A DNA stretch of 64,000 bases, taken from assembly GCA_905339235.1 (NCBI GenBank), contig CAJPFG010000027.1, forward strand, positions 50,291 through 114,290, written 5' to 3'. Position 1 is the stretch's first letter, and each line of letters starts with the position of its first letter. This DNA is from Phycisphaerales bacterium. GTDB taxonomy: Bacteria; Planctomycetota; Phycisphaerae; Phycisphaerales; UBA1924. Below, one piece after another: positions 8,377 through 16,317 of this stretch. Below the pieces are notes generated by a model. It saw nothing but the letters and a program-made list of their open reading frames with translations, was not told where the DNA came from and did no database searches. The translations under genes and the position numbers were made by a program.

Positions 8377-11343
8377 ATGCCCACCCTCTACCTCATCGAC
8401 GGCTACGCCCAGTTCTTCCGCGCCTACCACGCCATCCGCACCCCCATGACCAGCCCGGTCACGAAGGAGCCGACGAACATGACGTTCGGCTTCGTGGGGA
8501 TGCTGCTCAAACTTCTGAAGGCCCAAGAGCCCGGGCTCAAGCGCGCCGGCCGGCCCGATTACGTCGCCGTGACGCTCGACGTGTCCGGCGACCGCGGCAC
8601 CTTCCGCTCCCGGCTGTACCCGGACTACAAGGCCCACCGACCGCCGCCACCCGAGGATCTGTTTCCCCAGGTCGAGCGCTGCCTGGCCATGCTCCGCGAA
8701 CTTGGCGTGCCCATCATCGGCGCCGAGGGCTTTGAGGCCGACGACGTCATCGCCACGCTGGTCACCCGCCTGCGCCGGGAGCACCCCGACCTGCAGATCC
8801 GCATGATCTCGAAGGACAAGGACCTCAAGCAACTGCTGGAAGGGCCTCCGGCCGACGCGCGGCCCGCCGCGGGCGAGCAGGATGTTCCCATCGGCCCGGT
8901 CTCGCTCTTCGACGTGCACACCGACCTGGCCTTCGACGCCCGCTCCCTCGAAGCCGACACCGGGCTCAAGCCCTCCCAGGTCATCGACATGCTCACCCTC
9001 ATGGGCGACACCGTGGACAACGTGCCGGGCGTTGACGGGGTGGGCGAGAAGACGGCCGCGGCGCTGATGAAGGAGTGGGGGACGCTGGAGAATCTCCTTG
9101 CGCACGCGGCGGAGATCAAGGGCAAGCGCGGGGAGAAACTGCGCGAGGCCGCGCCCCGCCTTCCGCTTTCGCGCGATCTTGTCACGCTGCGGCGCGATGT
9201 GCCCATCGAGTTCGATCTCGGCGCCGCGAAGGTCGAGAACATCCAACTGATGAAGATGATCCCCATCCTGAAGGAACTCGGGTTCAATCGGTACCAGGAC
9301 GAGGTGCGGCTGCTCGCGGGCGAGCAGCCGGTGATGCCGCTGACCACGGCTGTTTCGCGGCCCTCGCATGCGCCCTCCCGGGTCGCGTCTCCGCGGCCGG
9401 GGCCCGGGGGCTTTGACGGCCTTTTCGGCGAGATCGAGGCGCAGGAACGCGCGACCTCGACACGCACCGCCGAGTCGGGCGAGTACCGGTGCGTGCGCAC
9501 CGTCACCGATCTGGCCGCGCTCGTCAACGAACTCCGCGGGGCCGAGGTTGTCAGCCTGGACACCGAAACGACCGGCCTCTCGCCCCGGGACGCGAAGTTG
9601 TGCGGCCTGTGCCTGAGCGCCAAGTCCGGCGTCGCGTTTTATGTGCCGGTGCGATCACCCGACCCCGACTCGCACCTTGATGAGCGCACGGTGCTGGCCG
9701 CGCTCCGCCCGATTCTCGAAGACCCCGCCGGGTCCAAGTGCGGGCACAACCTGAAGTACGACCTGCTGATTCTGCGGAACGCGGGGGTGGAGTTGCGGGG
9801 GCTGGACGCGGAGGGCTCGTGCGACTCGATGGTGGCGAGTTACCTGATCGACGCGTCGCGCTCGAGCCACGGGCTGGACTATCTGGCCCTCGCCCTTCTC
9901 AATCGCACGAACATCTCGATCTCCGAACTCATCGGGAGCGGCAAGAACCAGCGCACGTTTGATACGGTGCCGCTCAATCTCGCGACGCAGTACGCCGCGG
10001 AGGACGCCGACGTCGCGATGCAACTGCGCGAGATCATGATGCCGCAACTGCGGGCGCTGGGGCTGATGCCGCTGATGCGGGACGTGGAGATGCCGCTGGT
10101 GGAGGTGCTGGCGGACCTGGAATGGAACGGCATCCGCGTCGATCCGCACGAACTCGACCGCCAGCGTGCGCGTCTTCAGAAGCAGATCGACGGCATCCTG
10201 GGCCGTCTGCACGCGGAATCGAAGGCGGCGCTGGGGCGGGTGTTCGACCCCGACAGCCCCAAGCAACTCGCGGCCGCGCTCTTCAACAAGCCCGACCACG
10301 ACCTTCCGGGGCTGGGCATCTCGGGGCAGAAGCGGACGAAGACCGGCTATTCCACCGACGCGGAGGTTCTCGAAGCGCTCGGGGAAGACGACACGATCAC
10401 CACGCCGATTCCGAAACTGATTCTCGAGTATCGGCAGTTGACGAAACTGGTCTCGACGTATCTCGTCGCGCTCCGAGACGCGATCCACCCCGCCACGGGG
10501 CGCGTGCACGCGAGTTTCCATCAGACCGTCGCGGCGACGGGGCGGCTGGCCAGCAGCGACCCGAATCTTCAGAACATTCCGATCCGCACGGAGGTCGGGC
10601 GGGAGATCCGCCGCGCCTTCGTCGCCGAGCCGGGGCACGTGCTCATCAGCGCGGACTACTCGCAGATCGAACTGCGGCTGCTCGCGCACCTTGCGCGCGA
10701 CCCGGCCCTGATCGAGGCGTTCCAGCGGGACGAAGACATCCACACGGCGGTGGCGGCGCAGATTCACGGCGTGACGCCGGACAAGGTGACCCGCGAGCAG
10801 CGCAACGGCGCGAAGATGGTGAACTTCGGGATCGTGTACGGGATCACGGCGTTCGGGCTCGCGCGGCGGCTGAAAGTGCCGCAGGAGAAGGCGGCGGAGA
10901 TCATCGACGGGTACAAACGCCGGTTTTCCGGCATCACGACGTTTCTGCAGGAGTGCATCGAGCAGGCGCGCAGCCGCGGGTACGTCACGACCATGCTCGG
11001 CCGGCGCCGGCCGATTCCCGACATCGACTCACGCAATCCGTCACGGCGCTCTCTCGCCGAACGGCTGTCGATCAACAGCGTGGTGCAGGGCTCGGCCGCG
11101 GACCTGATCAAGGTGGCGATGGTCGATCTGCATCGCCGGTTCCGCGACGGGCAGGCGGAGATTCCCGCGGGCGCGGTGAAGATGCTGCTGCAGATCCACG
11201 ACGAACTGGTCTTCGAAGCGCCCGAGCATCTCGCCCAGAGCGCGAAGTCGCTCGTGCAGGAGCGCATGGAGAAGGCCGCGGACCTTCGGGTGCCCCTGAA
11301 GGCGGATTCGCACATCGCGGCGAACTGGTTCGACGGCAAGTGA
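8377..11343 (+). CDS. polA: DNA polymerase I
   Basis: Full-length three-domain polymerase (988 residues; E. coli has 928) for Okazaki fragment maturation and repair. The 5' nuclease domain starts LIDGYAQFFRAYHAI and includes GAEGFEADDVIATL and GDTVDNVPGVDGVGEKTA. The proofreading domain is intact: SLDTETTGLSP, HNLKYDLLIL and YAAEDADVA supply the acidic residues. Polymerase motifs A (DYSQIELRLLAHL), B (RNGAKMVNFGIVYG) and C (QIHDELVFE) are present. A Pro/Ser/Arg-rich linker near residues 325-350 joins the nuclease and proofreading domains. The ATG follows the toxin stop by 2 nt. Confidence 0.98.
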   Translation: MPTLYLIDGYAQFFRAYHAIRTPMTSPVTKEPTNMTFGFVGMLLKLLKAQEPGLKRAGRPDYVAVTLDVSGDRGTFRSRLYPDYKAHRPPPPEDLFPQVERCLAMLRELGVPIIGAEGFEADDVIATLVTRLRREHPDLQIRMISKDKDLKQLLEGPPADARPAAGEQDVPIGPVSLFDVHTDLAFDARSLEADTGLKPSQVIDMLTLMGDTVDNVPGVDGVGEKTAAALMKEWGTLENLLAHAAEIKGKRGEKLREAAPRLPLSRDLVTLRRDVPIEFDLGAAKVENIQLMKMIPILKELGFNRYQDEVRLLAGEQPVMPLTTAVSRPSHAPSRVASPRPGPGGFDGLFGEIEAQERATSTRTAESGEYRCVRTVTDLAALVNELRGAEVVSLDTETTGLSPRDAKLCGLCLSAKSGVAFYVPVRSPDPDSHLDERTVLAALRPILEDPAGSKCGHNLKYDLLILRNAGVELRGLDAEGSCDSMVASYLIDASRSSHGLDYLALALLNRTNISISELIGSGKNQRTFDTVPLNLATQYAAEDADVAMQLREIMMPQLRALGLMPLMRDVEMPLVEVLADLEWNGIRVDPHELDRQRARLQKQIDGILGRLHAESKAALGRVFDPDSPKQLAAALFNKPDHDLPGLGISGQKRTKTGYSTDAEVLEALGEDDTITTPIPKLILEYRQLTKLVSTYLVALRDAIHPATGRVHASFHQTVAATGRLASSDPNLQNIPIRTEVGREIRRAFVAEPGHVLISADYSQIELRLLAHLARDPALIEAFQRDEDIHTAVAAQIHGVTPDKVTREQRNGAKMVNFGIVYGITAFGLARRLKVPQEKAAEIIDGYKRRFSGITTFLQECIEQARSRGYVTTMLGRRRPIPDIDSRNPSRRSLAERLSINSVVQGSAADLIKVAMVDLHRRFRDGQAEIPAGAVKMLLQIHDELVFEAPEHLAQSAKSLVQERMEKAADLRVPLKADSHIAANWFDGK

Positions 11344-11349
11344 GCGGCA

Positions 11350-11955
11350 TCAGGAATCGAACACGGGAGGCGGAACCATGGGCCACGGGCTGCCGCACTC
11401 GGGGCAGGCTCTGGGGCCGATCCACAGGCCGTGGATTTCGTCGAGATTGATCTCGCATCGCAGGTCAAAGAGCCGGTACCCGCAGTCCGGGCAGATGCGA
11501 CGGGCGAGGACATCGGCGGCGCTCTGACGCCCGCGGTGGAAGTACAGTATCAGGAGCAGCAGAAGCACTCCCACACCGGCCGACGCGAGCCACGCGGCGC
11601 TCAGGCCCTGTGCGTAGGCGACGAATCCCGTGAGAATCGCCGCGCCCGCGATGACGATCCGCAGCGGCCGTGTCCGTCGCGGGCTGAACTCCGCGCGAAG
11701 TTCGCTCAGCCGCACCCCGGGCTTGGCCCAATGGTGCCGGCGCCAGCCGATCTCCTTGGCGAGATTCTGCAGTTCGATTCCGCGTCGATCCTCGTCGATT
11801 CCCAGGGCGAGGAGTTTGATGTATCGCTCGATTACCTCGGTTCGTCCGCGGCAGCGCATCGCCTCGACCGTGTTCGGCGGCGAGACGAAGGCCTCGTTGA
11901 ACGTCGTGTAGGGCAGCGAGAAGCGATCCCACGCTGAAAAGCGCCCGTCCGCCAT
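11350..11955 (-). CDS. Two-helix membrane protein with C-terminal zinc ribbon
   Basis: A 201-residue protein of unknown function. After a soluble N-terminus containing a DEDRRGIELQNLAKEIG helix, two adjacent hydrophobic segments lie near residues 105-150, and the C-terminus carries CPDCGYR...CPECG, a four-Cys zinc ribbon common in planctomycete membrane proteins. The ATG at 11955 is chosen over the upstream codon at 11985 because a TACACT box sits exactly 6 nt before it and the region upstream is shared with the divergent GH2 promoter. It converges on polA, with 6 nt between the stops. Confidence 0.7.
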   Translation of the reverse strand: MADGRFSAWDRFSLPYTTFNEAFVSPPNTVEAMRCRGRTEVIERYIKLLALGIDEDRRGIELQNLAKEIGWRRHHWAKPGVRLSELRAEFSPRRTRPLRIVIAGAAILTGFVAYAQGLSAAWLASAGVGVLLLLLILYFHRGRQSAADVLARRICPDCGYRLFDLRCEINLDEIHGLWIGPRACPECGSPWPMVPPPVFDS

Positions 11956-11961
11956 GTGGCG

Positions 11962-11967
11962 AGTGTA
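11962..11967 (-). promoter_or_regulatory. -10-like box for leaderless start at 11955
   Basis: TACACT on the minus strand ends 6 nt before the ATG. It lies 35 bp from the oppositely oriented box of the GH2 gene, so the two promoters share one short divergent region. Confidence 0.45.
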
Positions 11968-12002
11968 CCGCGGTGGGGCTGTCACCGCCGCGCGTTTGCA
12001 GG

Positions 12003-12008
12003 TACATT
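12003..12008 (+). promoter_or_regulatory. -10-like box for leaderless start at 12015
   Basis: TACATT ends 6 nt before the GH2 ATG, and there is no ribosome site between box and start. The -35 region is weak. Confidence 0.4.
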
Positions 12009-12014
12009 GGTCGC

Positions 12015-14771
12015 ATGACGAGTATCGATCTTTCCGGCACGTGGAAGATCCGCCACGATCCGCTTTCGCAGGGGCTTACCGACGGGTGGCGCGACCAGCC
12101 GATTGACGATCGCTGGCGGGACATCTCCGTGCCGTCGGCGTGGCAGAGTGTGCTGGGGGCGGACGCCAACGGCGTGGCGTGGTACCGGCGAAGCCTGCCG
12201 GGCGACGTTCAGCAATGGACGCAGCGCGGCCAGCGCGTCCTGCTGCGGTTTGAGAGCGTCGCCACCGAATGCTGGGTGTGGGTCAACGGCGTCGAGGTGG
12301 GCCGCCACGTCGGCGACTGGATCCCGTTCGAGTTCGACATCACCGGGGCGCTGAACGCCGGTGGCGGGGCGGCAGCCCTTGCTGTGCGGGTCGATCAGGT
12401 CCACGCGCCGCGTCCTCCCAGGGGCGTCGTGGTCGAAAACGGCCATGTCACAAAGGGCTTTCACGATGTCCTGAGCCTTCAGCACGCCGGCATCTGGGGC
12501 GCCGTGAGCGTGCGAGCGGCGAAGAAGTGCACCGTTCCGCCGAACGGGCTCAGCGTACTGGCAGACCCCCTTACGGGAAGAGTGCGGGCTGAAGTCGAAC
12601 TCGTTGGCATGGCCGGCCCGTTCAAGCCGGCCTTCGCCGTGACAGGACCTGACGGGGGAGAGGTTGCGCGAGGCTTCCTTGAGCGTGACCCGGCTTCGGG
12701 CAAGGAGTTCGCCGAGTTTACCGTCGTGTCCCCTTCGCTCTGGTCCCCGCAGTCGCCATCGCTCTACTCGATGGAAGTGACGCCCGCGCCGCCCTCGAAC
12801 GACGTCCATCTCCGACGCTTCGGCTTCCGCACGATTGCCACCGGCGGCCCGGGCAACTCCCAGATTCTGCTCAACGGCAAGCCCCTTCGCATCCGCGGCG
12901 TGCTCTCGTGGGGGCACGAGCCCGCGCACATCGCGCCCGCGCTTCCGCCCGAGCGGGTTCGCGCGGAGTTCGGGAAGTTCAAGGAACTGGGCTTCAACTG
13001 CGTCTGCCTCTGCATGTTCTACGCGCCCGAGTATTTCTACGACATCGCCGACGAGATGGGGATGCTGCTCTGGCAGGAGCACCCGGTGTGGAAGAGCCGC
13101 ATGAGCCCGGACTTCCTGCCGGAGTACAAGCGGCTGTACACGGAGTTCATCAAGCGCGACCGCGCCCATCCGTCGGTGATCATCGTCAGCGGCACGTGCG
13201 AGCACGAAGCGTTCAACGAGGATCTCAGCGCCTGGTGGTGGAAGACCGCTTCCGAGATGCTGCCGCGCACGCTCAAGCAGATCCAGACGGGGTTTCTCGA
13301 ATGGACCCCGCGCGATCGCACGGATCTTTACGACGATCACGTGTACGACAACCCCGGGCGATGGGTCCGGTTTCTCGACGACATGCAGTCGCGCATCGCC
13401 GAACTGCCGCCCAAGCCCTTTGTCATGGGTGAGACCATTATTTCCAATGCCTGGCCCGATATCGCCGCGTACCGCGCGAAGATCGGGAGTGACAAGCCGT
13501 GGTGGATCTCCCGCGGTCTGGATCAGTGCGGCGCCTTTGAGTCTGCGCTCGAGGCCGCGCACGGCGCCGATACGCTGAACCGCTTCCGCGAGCAAGCCCG
13601 GGAGTGGGGCCCGCGGGTCCGTAAGTTCTTCGGCGAGTTGTTGTGGATGCACCCGCGAAACGCGGGGTTCGTCACCAACTCGGTGCGCGACGTTCCGATC
13701 TGCCGCATCGGCCTCATGGACGATCTCGATGCCTGGCGCTTCACCCCGGAAGACACACGCGCGTGGCTTGCCGATGCGCCCATCCTTCTCTCCACGCCCA
13801 ACCACCTTCGCGGCTTTCGGGCGGGGACGACGGTCGCGGCGAGGGTCGCCGTCGCGAACTGGGGCGCATCGGGAGTGCGCGCGGACGTGGCTGTGCGTGT
13901 CGGCGGCACACTCGCGGGCCACGCCGCGGTCCGGGCAGACCCGGGCGTGATCGGCGAGGGCGAGATCGAGTTTGAACTGCCCGACGCCGCGGCGGCGACG
14001 ATCGTCGAGTGCGTCGCGGCCGCCGATGGGCTGGTCTCCAACCGTTGGCGCCTCGCCGCGTTCCCCGACGAGCCGACTGCATCGGGAGTGGCCTGTCTCA
14101 CGGGCGCCCCATTCACCGACGCCGAGCGCGAGCCTGAGTTTGAGGAGCGTCGCTACAGCAGTGGTTGGGGCCTGGCTTGCCGGACGTGGTTGCCGCTCCT
14201 GCCGGACCCCGCGGCGCTTGCTCCCAACGCCGCGGAGGCCCCGGCGAACGCGCCGGTTCCGGCTTCGACCAAGGTCCTGCTCACGCACCGCTGGACGCGA
14301 GAGGCCGCGGCGTGGGTGCGGGCCGGCGGGCGTGCTTTGCTGCTGGCGCACCGCCACCCCGACGGCGGCGGCAGCAAATGGATCAACCTGTGGGGACTTC
14401 TCCCGCTCGTGATCGAGAGCGATCGGCCGGGTTGGCCCGTGCGGCCGGGAGAGAGCGCCGCGATCCTCGCGATGCTCCTCCATGACTTCACGGGCCGGAC
14501 AACCCGCGCCGTGCACTCGCAGGACCTGGGCTTCCATGAACACGTCCTGACAATCGTGCGTTATTTCTACACCCACGACAGCGGCGCACCCAACATCCGT
14601 GATGCGGTCTTCGCCGCCCGGATCGGGCGCGGCCTGCTCGTTGTCTCCACGCTCGACCACTCAACCCCCGCGGGCCGGTGGTTTCTCAATCGACTGATGA
14701 ACTACGCCGCGGCCACCAGCCACCCGCCCGAACACGAGATCGCCACCGACACCTGGCTCACCGCCCGATGA
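12015..14771 (+). CDS. Glycoside hydrolase family 2 protein (beta-glycosidase-like)
   Basis: A 918-residue protein with GH2 architecture: a sugar-binding jelly roll (about 1-170; DLSGTWKIRHDP, SVPSAWQSVLGADANGVAWY), an Ig-like domain (FGFRTIATG), then a TIM barrel (NGKPLRIRGVLSWGHEP, MGMLLWQEHPVW). In GH2 the acid/base Glu normally follows Asn; here the segment reads VSGTCEHEAFNED with Cys before the Glu (near residue 395). The likely nucleophile is in FVMGETIISNAW (near 472). The C-terminal 250 residues are beta-rich and unassigned. No secretion signal is visible. The substrate cannot be told: beta-galactoside, mannoside and glucuronide enzymes all share this frame. Confidence 0.85.
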   Translation: MTSIDLSGTWKIRHDPLSQGLTDGWRDQPIDDRWRDISVPSAWQSVLGADANGVAWYRRSLPGDVQQWTQRGQRVLLRFESVATECWVWVNGVEVGRHVGDWIPFEFDITGALNAGGGAAALAVRVDQVHAPRPPRGVVVENGHVTKGFHDVLSLQHAGIWGAVSVRAAKKCTVPPNGLSVLADPLTGRVRAEVELVGMAGPFKPAFAVTGPDGGEVARGFLERDPASGKEFAEFTVVSPSLWSPQSPSLYSMEVTPAPPSNDVHLRRFGFRTIATGGPGNSQILLNGKPLRIRGVLSWGHEPAHIAPALPPERVRAEFGKFKELGFNCVCLCMFYAPEYFYDIADEMGMLLWQEHPVWKSRMSPDFLPEYKRLYTEFIKRDRAHPSVIIVSGTCEHEAFNEDLSAWWWKTASEMLPRTLKQIQTGFLEWTPRDRTDLYDDHVYDNPGRWVRFLDDMQSRIAELPPKPFVMGETIISNAWPDIAAYRAKIGSDKPWWISRGLDQCGAFESALEAAHGADTLNRFREQAREWGPRVRKFFGELLWMHPRNAGFVTNSVRDVPICRIGLMDDLDAWRFTPEDTRAWLADAPILLSTPNHLRGFRAGTTVAARVAVANWGASGVRADVAVRVGGTLAGHAAVRADPGVIGEGEIEFELPDAAAATIVECVAAADGLVSNRWRLAAFPDEPTASGVACLTGAPFTDAEREPEFEERRYSSGWGLACRTWLPLLPDPAALAPNAAEAPANAPVPASTKVLLTHRWTREAAAWVRAGGRALLLAHRHPDGGGSKWINLWGLLPLVIESDRPGWPVRPGESAAILAMLLHDFTGRTTRAVHSQDLGFHEHVLTIVRYFYTHDSGAPNIRDAVFAARIGRGLLVVSTLDHSTPAGRWFLNRLMNYAAATSHPPEHEIATDTWLTAR

Positions 14772-14792
14772 GTCCGGCGACTCGGCGGACAC

Positions 14793-16073
14793 CTACGCGG
14801 CTTCCCGCGTGACGCCGCCCTGCGACCGCGTGTGTTCGATGGTTCGGAGCACTTCCATGAGCAGACGGTGGTCCTGATCCCGGCCCACCAGCGCGGTCGC
14901 GTGCGTCAGGTCGTCTTTCAGGTCCTCGCGGAAGTACGCCAGTTTTTCCGTCGGCAGCGTGCACGCGACGAGGCAAAGCCCGGCGCACAGCCTTCCCGTG
15001 GTTCGAGGGCCGGGGATTCCCGCGTCCAACTCGCCGCTGAAGAAGGCGCCCTGGTCTCCGACCACCAGGTCCCGCCCGCGGATCATCCGCTCCGCGCGGA
15101 CCAGCATTTCCAGGCCACCCACATCGTCTACGTTCGCGAACCGTGCCGCGGCGCAGCGGAACATCGTCTCCGGCTCGTCGCCCGCGACCCGGACCGCGGC
15201 TTCGGTCGCGACCCGCCGCGTCTCATCGTCGCCTTCGCCGGTCCATGTCACGGCCCAGGCGCTCACAAACCGGGCGACCGCGCGCTCGGCGCTGGTGGGC
15301 ACCGCGCCCGTTCGGTATCGCCCCAACTCGTCCATCATGTGGCACGCGAGTTCCCGCACCACGTCGCGCCAGGGAACGAACCGTCCCACCCGCTTGGCCA
15401 GGTTCGGCGATGGCAGCACCGGCCGCCGCCCCTGCATGCGATCTCGAAGGTTCAGCCGCGCCGGATGCCGGCTCAGCACCGCCGCGGCCTCGGCCAGCAG
15501 GCGCACCAGCGGAACATCTCCCGGTTCGCCCGCTTCCAGCGTGACCAGCGAGGGATCCAGGCGCGTCGGGAACACCGAAGCGAACGACAACGGACGCGCC
15601 GTGCCCCAATCGAACCAGCCGGCATCCTTCCCCGCGTGTTCGAGCGTCTCGATGCGAAAACTGCCGCTGCCCTGGCGTGACACGCACGCGTCGAGCAGGA
15701 AGCAAGAGCGAGTTCCCGGGGCGACGTTCGACGGCACAGCGAACCACTCCACGTTCGCCACGCCCGGCGCGTTCACCAGGTCCGACGCCCACTCGCCGGG
15801 GTTGACAAACCCGATCCGCAGCGGGCGCTCGGGCCAGTCCTGGGTGTCGTGCCAGGCTGCGAACGTGTCCGAGAACGAGCGCTCCTCGCCCGACCACGGT
15901 GCACCGACAAACTCCGCGGCGTGCCGGGCACCGTCCGCCAGTTCGCACGAGCCGCGCAGCACCACGTCCGAAAGCCCAAGAGTGAACCGCCGCCACGGCG
16001 CGCGGGGCCACGGTTCGTTCGCGGAAAGCCGAGTGGGTAGGAACTGGTTCGTGCCGGTCTGGTGCTCGTTCAT
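14793..16073 (-). CDS. Conserved hypothetical soluble protein
   Basis: A 426-residue soluble protein I cannot place in a family. It has no signal peptide or membrane helix. The N-terminal half is beta-rich with many Trp/Phe (PWRRFTLGLSDVVLRGSCEL, LRIGFVNPGEWASD), and the C-terminal half is helical with Ala/Arg/Glu (HMMDELGRYRTGAVPTSAERA, LEMLVRAERMIRGRDLVVGD). The ATG at 16073 gives a sensible N-terminus; the longer in-frame extension to 16277 is Arg/Pro-rich and overlaps the divergent promoter region. It converges on the GH2 gene and is divergent from the VWA gene. Confidence 0.7.
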   Translation of the reverse strand: MNEHQTGTNQFLPTRLSANEPWPRAPWRRFTLGLSDVVLRGSCELADGARHAAEFVGAPWSGEERSFSDTFAAWHDTQDWPERPLRIGFVNPGEWASDLVNAPGVANVEWFAVPSNVAPGTRSCFLLDACVSRQGSGSFRIETLEHAGKDAGWFDWGTARPLSFASVFPTRLDPSLVTLEAGEPGDVPLVRLLAEAAAVLSRHPARLNLRDRMQGRRPVLPSPNLAKRVGRFVPWRDVVRELACHMMDELGRYRTGAVPTSAERAVARFVSAWAVTWTGEGDDETRRVATEAAVRVAGDEPETMFRCAAARFANVDDVGGLEMLVRAERMIRGRDLVVGDQGAFFSGELDAGIPGPRTTGRLCAGLCLVACTLPTEKLAYFREDLKDDLTHATALVGRDQDHRLLMEVLRTIEHTRSQGGVTREAA

Positions 16074-16305
16074 GGCCGGAATCAGATCGACCGGCACGAG
16101 CGCACCGTTCAGCGCGCGGATCGGTGAACAGACCCGCCGGCGCGGAGAGCGCCGAACGTAGGGCGCAGGGGGCGCATTCCGCCGGCACCGCGCCGGATTT
16201 GTGGACCTTTGCCCACCGGACCCGGGGATCGGGCTTCCCTCGTGCCTCGCCTTCCCGCGGCGCCGTCCCGGGCTCACCCGAACACTCTCCTGCGCGTTTC
16301 AGGAT

Positions 16306-16311
16306 TATGCT
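16306..16311 (+). promoter_or_regulatory. -10-like box for leaderless start at 16318
   Basis: TATGCT ends 6 nt before the GTG start of the VWA gene, with no ribosome site in between. Confidence 0.4.
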
Positions 16312-16317
16312 CCACCC

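Noticed and set aside
11982..14660. Very long minus-strand open frame opposite the GH2 gene
   Set aside because: It is the high-GC mirror of a real gene: Arg/His/Gly-rich translation, no family motif, while the plus strand has clear GH2 domains.
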